A stretch of 35,865 bases of DNA from Spirochaetales bacterium (GCA_007127335.1 SKZO01000068.1:1-35865), one strand, 5' to 3'. Shown: positions 9,296 to 18,795, numbered from the stretch's first letter. The notes: generated by a model not told the origin, from the letters alone. Made by a program: numbers and translations.

Positions 9296-9904
9296 TCACC
9301 TCTTGAATCTGACTTCTACGCCACCGAAGATCGCAGCGCCCTCTACCCGTACGGCAGGAGCTCCCGGTATGGCCGGAGACTTCCGCCTTCCCGCTTCGAA
9401 CGCGCCGAATATCCCGGCGCCGCTGACCTCTACGTTCGTCCCTTCAGGAACAATGATATCCACTCCCCCGAACATCGCAAACGCCTTGATCGTGATCCCT
9501 CCGGGCGGAAAATGTGCTTCCCGCAGGTCTATGTCGCTGCCTCCAAAGACGGCCAACACATTGAGCGTCCGTGGAGGCGACCAGACACCCTTGCGATCGG
9601 CGCCTGAGAAGATCGCGACCAACGTCGATTCGCCGGGAACCTCGCCCCGGTTCACTGCGAACCGCTCGAGGCCGTCCGCCGCGACCGAGGAATCCGACGG
9701 CACGGCAGGGGGGTTGGGAGACCCGGCGAGCGGGAGATCGACGATCAGACTTCGAAGCTCCGCGTGCCGGTCCGCGCCCGTCGCGGTCTCGAGCCGCTGC
9801 TCGAACTCCTCCTCGCTGAGGAAGTCTCGCGAATAGCCGGTGGACAACTGCTCGATCACGTGCTCCCGCAACCTCTCGAGAGAGTCGTTCCTGGGGTCGC
9901 TCAT
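9296..9904 (-). CDS. DUF1707 + LiaF-like C-terminal domain protein
   Basis: N-terminal RLREHVIEQLSTGYSRDFLSEEEFEQRLETATGADRHAELRSLIVDLP (DUF1707-like) and LiaF-like STLVAIFSGADRKGVWSPPRTLNVLAVFGGSDIDLREAHFPPGGITIKAFAMFGGVDIIVPEG. Confidence 0.8.
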   Translation of the reverse strand: MSDPRNDSLERLREHVIEQLSTGYSRDFLSEEEFEQRLETATGADRHAELRSLIVDLPLAGSPNPPAVPSDSSVAADGLERFAVNRGEVPGESTLVAIFSGADRKGVWSPPRTLNVLAVFGGSDIDLREAHFPPGGITIKAFAMFGGVDIIVPEGTNVEVSGAGIFGAFEAGRRKSPAIPGAPAVRVEGAAIFGGVEVRFKR

Positions 9905-9910
9905 TGGCGA

Positions 9911-9940
9911 AGTATACCGGCTGACCGCAGCATGTGTCAC
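9911..9940 (-). promoter_or_regulatory. Predicted promoter (GTGACA-18-TATACT) for the LiaF-like gene
   Basis: -10 TATACT 9911-9916, -35 GTGACA 9935-9940; -10 ends 6 nt before ATG at 9904. Confidence 0.5.
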
Positions 9941-9958
9941 GCAGAGTGCACCCGGCAC

Positions 9959-11026
9959 TCAATCGAGGAACGACCAATCGAGCTCGACCGCTCGTCCCGT
10001 CCGGGCCGACTCGTAGATCGCATCGAGGATCGCGTTGTTCACAAGCCCGCTCACGGCGTCCGAGATGGGCGTTGTACCCGAAGCAACGGACTCGAGAAAG
10101 TGGCGTGCGAGCAGCGTGCGATGGTCTTCGCCGGCCGGCGCGGGAGCCTCGACATCGACGGGGCGGTCGAACTTCTGCGTGGTGTATACCAGGCGCTTGC
10201 CCCGGATCGAGGCTCCGCCCTCGGTTCCCATCAGGTCAATGAAGTGGCTGTTGTCGCTCAGCGTGTTCACGGCCCAGCTCACCTCGAGCGTGAGCGTGGC
10301 TCCATCGTCCATCTTGATCATCGCGGAGGCGAGGTCCTCGACGTCGAAGCGACCATCCCATTGCGGCGTTCCCCATGAACCCAGGCCCCGTCGCTGAGGA
10401 CCGAACTTCGCATAGGTCGACCCGAAAACGCTCACCGGTTTGGGGTTACCGAGCAGCCACATGGCCATATCCAGGACGTGGACGCCAATGTCGATGAGCG
10501 GCCCGCCGCCGGACTCGTCCATCCGGGTAAACCAGCTTCCCCACCCGGGGATATTCTTTCGCCGCATCATGCCGCACTTCGCGTTGTAGACCTCACCAAG
10601 CTCGCCGCCATCCGCCATCCGCTTGACCTCGCGCAGTTCGGGGAGCCATCGCATCTGGTGCGCGACCATCACGGTCAGTCCGGTGGCTCGCTGCGCCTCG
10701 ACGATCTCCCGCGCCGCATGAGCGTTGAGTGCCATCGGCTTCTCAACGAGGACGTGCTTGCCGGCCCGCAGCGCGGAGACGGTGAGTCCGGCGTGATGGC
10801 TGTTCGGCACGGCGACCACAACCGCATCGACATCCGCAGACTCGATCAGCTCGTCGGCGTTGGCAAAGACCCGCTCCAGGCCGAACCGTCGCGCGGCAGC
10901 GGTCGCGAGATCCGCCGACATATCGGTGCAGCCGACGACAGTTGAGTCGTCGAACTCCCCGAACTTCTCCATGTGCACCCGACCGATGAACCCCGCGCCT
11001 ATGACACCAATGCGAAGCCGACTCAT
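9959..11026 (-). CDS. Gfo/Idh/MocA-family oxidoreductase
   Basis: MSRLRIGVIGAGFIGRVHMEKF...GKHVLVEKPMALNAHAAREIVEAQRATGLTVMVAHQMRWLPE...GGGPLIDIGVHVLDMAMWL. Confidence 0.93.
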   Translation of the reverse strand: MSRLRIGVIGAGFIGRVHMEKFGEFDDSTVVGCTDMSADLATAAARRFGLERVFANADELIESADVDAVVVAVPNSHHAGLTVSALRAGKHVLVEKPMALNAHAAREIVEAQRATGLTVMVAHQMRWLPELREVKRMADGGELGEVYNAKCGMMRRKNIPGWGSWFTRMDESGGGPLIDIGVHVLDMAMWLLGNPKPVSVFGSTYAKFGPQRRGLGSWGTPQWDGRFDVEDLASAMIKMDDGATLTLEVSWAVNTLSDNSHFIDLMGTEGGASIRGKRLVYTTQKFDRPVDVEAPAPAGEDHRTLLARHFLESVASGTTPISDAVSGLVNNAILDAIYESARTGRAVELDWSFLD

Positions 11027-11781
11027 TCGAGACCCTCCGGCACGGTGACGAGCTGCATCTCGCGCCCGACCGCCTTCACGCATTCACGCAGGGCCGGCAC
11101 CGGGTTATCGACGTCACCCTCGTACTCGAGTATGGCCTCTCCGTCGAACCCCGCCTCCGTCATCGCGCGATCAAGGGCTCTCAGATCGAGCGTCCCGGTC
11201 CCCACGACGACATCCTCCGGCGTCCGGTCGCGGCCGAACACGAAGTCCTTGATGTGGACGAGATGCAGCCGATCGCCGAACTCCCGCACCATCTCAACAG
11301 GGTCTTCCCGGGAATCGATCGCCCAGGCCGTGTCCAGGCTCAACCCGACGCGCGAGCTCGTCTTCCCAAAGACCCAGCGCAGGGCGGTGACCGAACCGAG
11401 CCAGTGCCGGCCTCCGTGATTGTGGATGCCCAGCTTGACCCCGTACCGTTCGCTCAGCTCATCGGCAACCTTGAGCGCCTCGTCGATCCCCTCGAGCGGG
11501 AAGTCGACGCTCATCCGCTCAAGGCCCGCGGCCTTCGCGCACTCGAACAGCGTGGTGGCCGCCGTGCGGTCGCCGTCGAGCTTGTTGACGCCAATGCTGA
11601 CGATCGGGACGCCGGCCGCCTCATACTGCCCGGCGAGCGCGCCGAACCCGTCCGGATCGTCGAAGGCAGTGTGCACGCGGCACACCTCGATCCTCCGCAG
11701 ACCGCATGCCTTGACCGTCTTCGCAACCGCCTCGTTGTCGGTGATGCCCCGCAGACAGAAGCTCTGTAACCCGAGTTCCAT
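11023..11781 (-). CDS. Sugar phosphate isomerase/epimerase (TIM barrel)
   Basis: MELGLQSFCLRGITDNEAVAKTVKACGLRRIEVCRVH...YGVKLGIHNHGGRHWLG...VGLSLDTAWAIDSREDPVEMVREFGDRLHLVHIKDFV; ATGA overlap with downstream Gfo/Idh gene; GGAGGATCC RBS. Confidence 0.87.
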   Translation of the reverse strand: MELGLQSFCLRGITDNEAVAKTVKACGLRRIEVCRVHTAFDDPDGFGALAGQYEAAGVPIVSIGVNKLDGDRTAATTLFECAKAAGLERMSVDFPLEGIDEALKVADELSERYGVKLGIHNHGGRHWLGSVTALRWVFGKTSSRVGLSLDTAWAIDSREDPVEMVREFGDRLHLVHIKDFVFGRDRTPEDVVVGTGTLDLRALDRAMTEAGFDGEAILEYEGDVDNPVPALRECVKAVGREMQLVTVPEGLE

Positions 11782-11797
11782 GGATCCTCCTCCAATC

Positions 11798-13732
11798 TCA
11801 AAGAAATGCACTCGCCGAGCGCGACTGATCGCGCCAGTTGAGCGATAACGTCTCGTCGTCGCAGCGTACCCGTACGATGTTCGCGGGGAAATCGGCGGCA
11901 ACGTACGCGTTGTCGTAGCGACGGTACCCGTCGACAGCCGGGTACGGGCTGCCGCGGACGTGCGATGTGATCGGCATCTGCCATCCGCTTACCGTCAGTG
12001 AACCCCGTCTGCCCAGGGCGATCTTCCCGTGCGGAGCGAGCTCGATCTCGACGCGCTCACGCGATCCACGACCGGTGATCTCGAGCGGCGCCTCCGTCAT
12101 CGTCCGGATGAAGTTCTCGAAGGGCCCGTGAGTCACCTCGCGGCCACAGACGCATACGAGAATCGCCGTCGGTCCGGGAGCAACGACATGTGCCTGGGCG
12201 CTCCCCTCCTGCGCCCGCTGCCACGGATGTCGCGTCCAGAGCCCCACATAGCCGCCTCCCCGGCGCGCGAAGAGCCACCCCCCGTTCTGCTCGACCTCGT
12301 CAAACTCCGCGGGGGGAAACCACAGGGGCAGATCTCCGGACCCGTGGCAGATCAGGACGTTTTTGTACTGCACCGCGCGCGGCAGGACCCCCGATCCCTC
12401 GAACAGGCGATCGGTCTGCGGATCTGCGCTCTGGGGCAGCGCACAGACGTGAGCGCGGGGGCCGAGCGTCACCTGCCAGATACGCTGCCGGCCGGTGGCA
12501 TATCCGGGTCGGTAATCCTGTGCGCAACTGAGCATGTAGTCAGGGGTCCGGTACGTGCAGGCATTCACCTCTTCCCGGGTCCTGCCGGCCAGCCTCCGCT
12601 CGAGTGCCCCGGCAAGCGGCCGGACCAGACCGAGCCGTCGGATGAGGGTGATGAGCAGGCGGCGTCGGCGAAGCGGCGCGAAGAACGGATGGTCCCACCA
12701 GCGGTATTCGTCGAGCATCCGTAGCACGAGCCCGGCCGTGCGCTCGTGGAGATAGGCCTCCATCCCAAGAAAGACCATGCCGTCCTCAAACGTGCGGAGC
12801 CCGATTCCCCACTGGTCGGCCTCATCGATCCGGATACCCATACGCTGACGGTTTTCGACCTCCGGTCGCCCGGTATCCGCTGCGATGGATGCGAGTACCG
12901 CGGGCGCTTCGTACCGGATGCTCACCGACAGCTGCGATGCGCCCATATCTCCGGGACGAAACCGGTTCATACCCGCGATCAGACGGAGAACGGAGCCCAT
13001 GGCTTCGTTCGCAGAGTCGCTCGTCCTGCCCTGGGTACACCCGAAGACGCCGCGAAACTGGTTGAGCACGAGATCGAGCAGGATCACATCGGTCACCATG
13101 GTCGCCGCCCGAACGAGCTTCGGATCGTGGGCGAACTCGACGAGGTTCAGCAGCGCTGCAAGGTTCTCATCGTACGGCTGGTCGCTCAACCACTCGCTGA
13201 ATCCGGTCCGAAAACGAAGGTCGAGCCAGCGTTCGATTCGTGGACGGAACCGGTTCATCTGTTCGCGACCGGTACGGCCGGTATTCGTGAAGGACTCTTC
13301 CGGGTAGAGCTGGCCGGCGAGATACGCACCTGCCGCGAAGGCGATCTGATGGCTCTCGGTCCAGTGCAGCATCGCGTCGCGGCCCGGCTCGTCGGGCCAG
13401 TAGCGAAAGCCAAGGATGACCGTGCGTAGCCGTGCGCGCACGTCGGCATCAACCAGGTCGCGTCCGGGATCAGCCGGCTCAGGGAAACGTCCAAGTATCC
13501 CGATCAGGCCGTGAAGCAGGTACTCCGCTCCGTCCTCCCGGTTCTCCACCCGATGCGCCGCGTCGAGGAGCAGGTTCGCATCGGGAGCCTGGCCCTCAAT
13601 CAGTCGGATGAGCTCAGTGTACGGTCCGGTCGGCGGCGAGGCCAGCGTCAGCGTGCGGTATTCCGCGCATCGCTGCGCGTATGAGCTGTCCGTGGGGTAT
13701 TCGTGGTACGTGTTCGAGTTGGACATTGACAT
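11798..13732 (-). CDS. Large uncharacterised protein, possibly alpha/alpha-toroid carbohydrate-active
   Basis: About 645 aa open frame from ATG 13732 (or 13726); sequence such as HWTESHQIAFAAGAYLAGQLYPEESFTNTGRTGREQMNRFRPRIERWLDLRFRTGFSEWLSDQPYDENLAALLNLVEFA suggests a helical toroid followed by beta-rich C-terminus; no family confidently recognised. Confidence 0.7.
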   Translation of the reverse strand: MSMSNSNTYHEYPTDSSYAQRCAEYRTLTLASPPTGPYTELIRLIEGQAPDANLLLDAAHRVENREDGAEYLLHGLIGILGRFPEPADPGRDLVDADVRARLRTVILGFRYWPDEPGRDAMLHWTESHQIAFAAGAYLAGQLYPEESFTNTGRTGREQMNRFRPRIERWLDLRFRTGFSEWLSDQPYDENLAALLNLVEFAHDPKLVRAATMVTDVILLDLVLNQFRGVFGCTQGRTSDSANEAMGSVLRLIAGMNRFRPGDMGASQLSVSIRYEAPAVLASIAADTGRPEVENRQRMGIRIDEADQWGIGLRTFEDGMVFLGMEAYLHERTAGLVLRMLDEYRWWDHPFFAPLRRRRLLITLIRRLGLVRPLAGALERRLAGRTREEVNACTYRTPDYMLSCAQDYRPGYATGRQRIWQVTLGPRAHVCALPQSADPQTDRLFEGSGVLPRAVQYKNVLICHGSGDLPLWFPPAEFDEVEQNGGWLFARRGGGYVGLWTRHPWQRAQEGSAQAHVVAPGPTAILVCVCGREVTHGPFENFIRTMTEAPLEITGRGSRERVEIELAPHGKIALGRRGSLTVSGWQMPITSHVRGSPYPAVDGYRRYDNAYVAADFPANIVRVRCDDETLSLNWRDQSRSASAFL

Positions 13733-13747
13733 AACGGGTTTTCGGGT

Positions 13748-13776
13748 ATCATAGTCGACTCCCCCAAGGTTGTCAC
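13748..13776 (-). promoter_or_regulatory. Predicted promoter (GTGACA-17-TATGAT) for the 11798-13732 gene
   Basis: -10 TATGAT 13748-13753, -35 GTGACA 13771-13776, 17-bp spacer. Confidence 0.5.
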
Positions 13777-14501
13777 GACCTTCGTCGATGGATGCCCCGC
13801 AGGTATTCCGGTATGCTGAGCGCCCAGGAGCGAGCGTGCGACACATACACCTTCCCGCGCTGCGGGAATCACGCAAGGGACGGATCTTCGAGCTCTCCGC
13901 GGCTGCGGTGACCGCGGCGGGGAAGTTCGTGTTCACCGACTGGCTGGATCACCAACTGCCCTACACCGTCGGCGCGATCATTTTCTGGGCAGCCTACGTG
14001 ATGCTGCGGCGGAGAGCCGACGAGTCGGTCATGCGGCGCTGGGGGTTTCGGCGGGCCGGCCTGCGGGAGGCGGCGGCTCTGAGTGGCCTTGCCTTCCTGA
14101 TCGGCGGTGGATTCTGCGCCGCATACGCAGTGATCGCGGGCGATCCGCTGGTGAACCGGAACCTCGCCCTGATCCTGCTCCTCTACCCCGCATGGGGACT
14201 GATCCAGCAGTTCCTCGTCGTCGCCCTGCTTGCCGACAATCTGATGGCACTGACCCGCGAGCGGACCCCCGAGTTCGTCGTGGTCATGGTATCGGCGCTC
14301 GTATTCAGCGCCGTCCATGTTCCTGAGACCGAGCTGATGATAGCCACCTTCTTCCTCGGCACGGCCACGACCCTCATATTCTTCCGCACCCGGAACCTGT
14401 GGATGATCGGACTGCTGCACGGATGGTTCGCTTCGCTCTTCTACTTTCTCGTCCTGCGCTACGATCCGCTTGCGCCGTTGCTTGAGGCCGCACCGTTCTG
14501 A
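13770..14501 (+). CDS. CPBP-family (CAAX protease/bacteriocin-processing-like) membrane protein, noncanonical motif 1
   Basis: Multiple hydrophobic segments; WGLIQQFLVVALLADNLMAL and SALVFSAVHVPETELMIATFFLGTATTLIFFRTRNLWMIGLLHGWFASL. N-terminal start uncertain (13770, 13788 or GTG near 13836). Confidence 0.65.
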   Translation: MSRPSSMDAPQVFRYAERPGASVRHIHLPALRESRKGRIFELSAAAVTAAGKFVFTDWLDHQLPYTVGAIIFWAAYVMLRRRADESVMRRWGFRRAGLREAAALSGLAFLIGGGFCAAYAVIAGDPLVNRNLALILLLYPAWGLIQQFLVVALLADNLMALTRERTPEFVVVMVSALVFSAVHVPETELMIATFFLGTATTLIFFRTRNLWMIGLLHGWFASLFYFLVLRYDPLAPLLEAAPF

Positions 14502-14520
14502 CGGTACCTTTTGGGTAGCC

Positions 14521-15810
14521 ATGCGCGACGGACCCGCAGCCGACGACTGGCTGCGCCTCGACAACGCAGCAAAGATCTACCCGGCAACCAGAAACGATGC
14601 CGCCCCGGCGGTCTTCCGCGTATCCGTGACTCTTCGTCAGCGGGTGCGGGTTGAAAGGCTCCAGGAGGCTCTGGACGCGATCGTGGAACGGGTGCCGTAC
14701 TACCGGGTGCATCTGCGGCGAGGTTTCTTCTGGTACTACCTGCAACGGCACGAAGAGCCCATGCGAGTCGAACGCCTGCCGGTGTACCCACTGACCCGCA
14801 TCATGCTGCACCGCCGCGGAGAACAGCTGCTTCATGTCTACGCACGCGGCGGAATGGTGGCAGCCGACTTCTCCCATGTGTTGACCGACGGCTACGGAGC
14901 CATGCGTTTCCTCGGATCGCTCGTGGTCGAGTACCTGCGTCGGCTCGGCGAGCCCGTCGACCCGGGGCCCCTTCTCATGCGTCCTGATGAGGAGGTGCCG
15001 GGCGCGGAGTTCGAAGACGCGTTCCAGAACCACTACCGCGAAGGGTTGCCCCGGACTCCGGGCCTCGAACCGGCCTACCATATTCCCGGCATCGCTTCGA
15101 TGGGCGGGTACCGAACGGTTACCGGACACATGCCGGTCGACGCGGCGCTTCGTGCGGCCAGGCATTACGGGGCAACGCTCACCGAGTACCTCGTCGCAGC
15201 CTACATGCACGCCATCAAACGGGCATTCGACGAGCAGGCGAGCGGACTGATCGGGCCGCGTCACAGAGTCATCCGGATCGAAGTGCCGGTGAACATGCGC
15301 CGAATCCACCCGTCGCAGACCATGCGGAACTTCTCGCTCTTCGTCTCCCCGGAGATTGACCTGAGGCTCGGGGATTGGCCGTTCGAGCGAATCGTCCGAC
15401 GCGTTCACCACCAGATGAACATCGAGCTCGACCCCGCGGAGCTCTCGCGTCAGATCGCACGCAACGTCGGAGGAGAGCGCAGTTCTGTCGTGAGGGTCGT
15501 ACCGCGGGTGGCGAAGGACCTCTACCTCAGCCACCTGCGACGGACGATTGGAGACCGCAGCTATTCCGGTGTCGTATCCAACCTCGGTCGGTTCATCCTG
15601 CCGGATGATCTGGCCCCGTACGTGGAGTCGACCGGCGTTGTGCTCGGCCCGAACGCCGCATACAAGACCGGATGCGCGGTGGTCAGCTACCAGAACGATC
15701 TGTCAATCACGATCGGCAGCGTCGTCGGGGATCGCACCGTGGAGCGGGAGTTCTTCCGGAGAGTCGCCGCGGATGGTGTGCAGATCCTCATCTCGGAGGG
15801 TAACCGATGA
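14521..15810 (+). CDS. Condensation/WS-DGAT/alcohol acetyltransferase-like acyltransferase
   Basis: MRDGPAADDWLRLDNAAKIYPATRNDAAPAVFRVSVTLRQRVRVERLQEALDAIVERVPYYRVHL..; active-site-like FSHVLTDGYG (HHxxxDG variant); VSNLGRFILPDD. Confidence 0.78.
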   Translation: MRDGPAADDWLRLDNAAKIYPATRNDAAPAVFRVSVTLRQRVRVERLQEALDAIVERVPYYRVHLRRGFFWYYLQRHEEPMRVERLPVYPLTRIMLHRRGEQLLHVYARGGMVAADFSHVLTDGYGAMRFLGSLVVEYLRRLGEPVDPGPLLMRPDEEVPGAEFEDAFQNHYREGLPRTPGLEPAYHIPGIASMGGYRTVTGHMPVDAALRAARHYGATLTEYLVAAYMHAIKRAFDEQASGLIGPRHRVIRIEVPVNMRRIHPSQTMRNFSLFVSPEIDLRLGDWPFERIVRRVHHQMNIELDPAELSRQIARNVGGERSSVVRVVPRVAKDLYLSHLRRTIGDRSYSGVVSNLGRFILPDDLAPYVESTGVVLGPNAAYKTGCAVVSYQNDLSITIGSVVGDRTVEREFFRRVAADGVQILISEGNR

Positions 15811-16529
15811 ACGAGTGCAGCCAGTGCAAGGTCAGAATCGAAGACGGGATCGACGAATGCCCGCTGTGCGGCCTTCCGGTTGCGAAGGAAGGCGACCAGG
15901 ACCAGGCGGCCCGGCCGAATGCATTCCTGCGTCCGGAATCGGAACTGACGCCCGAGACTCAGAGGACGGTGCGCAGCGCGAAGATCTGGTTGTTCGAGAT
16001 GCTCTCGCTCATCGCCTTCACCACGGGCATCATCGTATTCGCCGTGGACTTCGCCTACGGCTTCGCGCTTTCGTGGTCGATTCTGCCGTTGATCGCGATC
16101 GGGTTCGTCTACGCCGCGGCGGTCGTCGTCATTGCGCTACTGCACCGCCCGTCACTCATCCTCGTCGCGGAGATCGCGGTGATCGCAGGCTTCCTGCTCG
16201 CTCTGAACTCCGTCGTCGGCGAACAGAGCTGGTTCCTCGATCTGGGGCTGCCGATCACCCTTCTCACCGGCACACTCATCGGGCTCGTCGCAGCCGTCGT
16301 CAGGAAACTCAGGCTGAATGTGATCCAGGCAATCGCCACGGGGACTCTTGCGGCCGGGCTGGAAGTCGTGGGGATAGAGTTCGTGATGAACCGGGCGCGC
16401 GGCGAGCTCATGGTGAGCTGGTCGCTGATAGCCTTCGCCTGCACGCTCTCCGCATTCTTCCTCATCCTCTTCATCAACAGGCAACTGCGAGGACGGCACG
16501 CCGAGTTCCGCAGGATCTTCCACCTGTAG
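15807..16529 (+). CDS. Zinc-ribbon membrane protein (DUF6320-like)
   Basis: N-terminal MNECSQCKVRIEDGIDECPLCGLPV zinc ribbon followed by several TM segments; ATGA overlap with upstream acyltransferase. Confidence 0.75.
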   Translation: MNECSQCKVRIEDGIDECPLCGLPVAKEGDQDQAARPNAFLRPESELTPETQRTVRSAKIWLFEMLSLIAFTTGIIVFAVDFAYGFALSWSILPLIAIGFVYAAAVVVIALLHRPSLILVAEIAVIAGFLLALNSVVGEQSWFLDLGLPITLLTGTLIGLVAAVVRKLRLNVIQAIATGTLAAGLEVVGIEFVMNRARGELMVSWSLIAFACTLSAFFLILFINRQLRGRHAEFRRIFHL

Positions 16530-16540
16530 CGGGAGACGGG

Positions 16541-17437
16541 CTACCCTCCGAACCGACGCCAGCGCCCGGGCGACACTCCGGTATACTCTCTGAAGACCCG
16601 CGAAAGGTGGAACTGGTCGGTGAAGCCGAACCGCTCGGCGATCGCCTTCAGGGGAAGCTCCGAACCGGCGAGGTCGTGCTTGACGGCATTCACCTTGAGC
16701 GCCATGAAGTACCGGTACGGAGAGGTGCCGACACGGGCGCGGAACCTGCGTCTGAACGTCGTCTCGCTGAACCCGCACTGCGCTGCGAGCCGGGGAAGGT
16801 CGACCCCGGCGGTCACAGCCGCCTGCATCACCCGGATCGCTCGGTCGACGCCGTCGAACCTGCCATGGAGCATCGGATCTTCGGTCCGGGCAATCCGCAC
16901 GACCAGTCTGAGCACCTCCGCGATGATCTCGACATGGGCGGCGGAATCATGGACCGACGCGAGATCGAGCAGACGTTCATAGGTCTCCGCGAGTTCCTCC
17001 GGGTGCGGCGAGCTGATGACCGGCCCCCGCCCCTCGAGACCGAGCAGGCGAACGGCGCGCTCGACCGAGTCTCCCCGCACACCCACCCAGTACTCGCGCC
17101 ACCCGGTGTCCGGATCGGGGTGGTAGCGATGCCAGGTTCCGGGCATGAGAACGAGGCAGGCGCCGGCGCCGACGCTCCGCTGCTCGCCTCGGCAGCCCTC
17201 GAACGACCCGCTCCCGTCGGCAATCAGGACGATCTGGAGCTCATCGAGCACGCGACCGTGGTCGCTCACGGCCCGGTACCTGTACGGATGGCGCAACTCG
17301 TCCGGCGGGTAGCGCTGCCCCGGACGGGTCCGCGACCGACCGGCGGTGACACACCAGCTCCCTATCTCGCGAACCGCCCGGGGAACGGTGAGGTAGTAGA
17401 TCCGGTTGCCGTCAGGTTGGTTGCCGTCGGACCGCAT
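16541..17437 (-). CDS. AraC-family transcriptional regulator
   Basis: C-terminal double [86 protein letters not shown]; divergent from rhaA. Confidence 0.93.
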   Translation of the reverse strand: MRSDGNQPDGNRIYYLTVPRAVREIGSWCVTAGRSRTRPGQRYPPDELRHPYRYRAVSDHGRVLDELQIVLIADGSGSFEGCRGEQRSVGAGACLVLMPGTWHRYHPDPDTGWREYWVGVRGDSVERAVRLLGLEGRGPVISSPHPEELAETYERLLDLASVHDSAAHVEIIAEVLRLVVRIARTEDPMLHGRFDGVDRAIRVMQAAVTAGVDLPRLAAQCGFSETTFRRRFRARVGTSPYRYFMALKVNAVKHDLAGSELPLKAIAERFGFTDQFHLSRVFREYTGVSPGRWRRFGG

Positions 17438-17443
17438 GACCGA

Positions 17444-17472
17444 ATTCTACATTTGCATCACCGATCTGTCCA
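17444..17472 (-). promoter_or_regulatory. Predicted promoter for AraC gene (TGGACA-17-TAGAAT)
   Basis: -10 TAGAAT at 17444-17449, -35 TGGACA at 17467-17472, 17-bp spacer; -10 ends 6 nt before the ATG. Confidence 0.45.
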
Positions 17473-17516
17473 TTCACGGAAACCGCGAGGTGCGTCACAA
17501 TAGGTGCGGAGGAACC

Positions 17517-18785
17517 ATGGACAACGACACGATTTCGAAGAACTACGCTGACGCGCGCGAACAGTACGCGGACCTCGGCGTCGACACCGAAACCGCCCTC
17601 GAGCGGGCAGGGCAGATCGAAATATCCATCCACTGCTGGCAGGGCGACGACGTCACGGGATTCGAGGGCAGTGGACCGCTGACCGGTGGCATCCTGGCTA
17701 CGGGCAACTACCCGGGCAAGGCCCGGACGCCGGACGAGCTGCGGGCCGACTTCGAAGCCGCCTACCGGCTGATCCCCGGCACCCATCGCCTGAATCTCCA
17801 CGCGAGCTACCTCGAGCACGGTGGCACGCCGGTGGATCGCGACCGGATCGAGCCGGCGCACTTCCAGGGGTGGATCGACTGGGCCGGCGGTCTCGGCATC
17901 GGACTCGACTTCAACCCGACATTCTTCTCGCACCCGAAATCCGACGACGGTTTCACGCTCGCGCACCGCGACAAGACGATTCGCGACTTCTGGATCGAAC
18001 ACGGCAGGCGCTCCCGAGGGATCTCCGCGGAGATGGGCCGACGACTCAAGGGGCCGAGCATCAACAACTTCTGGATTCCCGACGGATGGAAGGATCAGCC
18101 GGCAGATCGGCTCATCCATCGCGAGTTGCTCGTGGAGTCGCTGGACGCGATCTTCGCGGAGGAGCTCGATCCGGCCCACACCCTCGACGCGGTCGAGAGC
18201 AAGCTGTTCGGCATCGCCTCTGAGGCGTACGTGGTCGGATCACATGAGTTCTACCTCGCCTACGCACAGTCGAGGAACAAGCTTCTCTGCATGGACGCTG
18301 GGCACTACCACCCGACCGAATCGATCGCTGAGAAGGTGAGCGCGCTCCTGCCGTTCTTCCCGCAGCTGCTGCTGCACGTCTCCCGACCCATTCGGTGGGA
18401 CAGCGATCACGTCGTCCTCTTCGACGACGAGACGCGGGCGATCATGCGCGAAATCACCCGAGCGCAGGCCTGGGAGAAGGTGTTCGTGGCGCTCGACTTC
18501 TTCGATGCGAGTATCAACCGGATCGAAGCCTGGGTAATCGGCACCCGGGCGGCTCTCAAGTCCGCGCTCTTCTCGCTGCTCGAACCGTCGAAGCTCGTCC
18601 GTCAGGCTGAAGAGGACGGTCGTCTTGGCGATCGGCTCGCCTTCCTGGAAGAAGCGAAGACACTGCCGTTCGGTGCGGTCTGGAACGAGTTCTGCCGCCG
18701 ACAGGATGTGCCGGCGGGTGCAGACTGGATCAGTGAGGTCGCCGAATACGAGCGTACGGTGCTCGCCGAACGCACGAAGGGATAG
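17517..18785 (+). CDS. rhaA: L-rhamnose isomerase
   Basis: [125 protein letters not shown]. Confidence 0.96.
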   Translation: MDNDTISKNYADAREQYADLGVDTETALERAGQIEISIHCWQGDDVTGFEGSGPLTGGILATGNYPGKARTPDELRADFEAAYRLIPGTHRLNLHASYLEHGGTPVDRDRIEPAHFQGWIDWAGGLGIGLDFNPTFFSHPKSDDGFTLAHRDKTIRDFWIEHGRRSRGISAEMGRRLKGPSINNFWIPDGWKDQPADRLIHRELLVESLDAIFAEELDPAHTLDAVESKLFGIASEAYVVGSHEFYLAYAQSRNKLLCMDAGHYHPTESIAEKVSALLPFFPQLLLHVSRPIRWDSDHVVLFDDETRAIMREITRAQAWEKVFVALDFFDASINRIEAWVIGTRAALKSALFSLLEPSKLVRQAEEDGRLGDRLAFLEEAKTLPFGAVWNEFCRRQDVPAGADWISEVAEYERTVLAERTKG

Positions 18786-18795
18786 GGAGGAAACC

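Noticed and set aside
8285-9607. 440-aa plus-strand ORF antisense to Gfo/Idh and LiaF-like genes
   Set aside because: Antisense shadow ORF without domain motifs or RBS.
15548-17503. 651-aa plus-strand ORF spanning the acyltransferase, zinc-ribbon and AraC genes
   Set aside because: Overlaps three recognisable genes in other frames; Arg/Pro-rich spurious translation.
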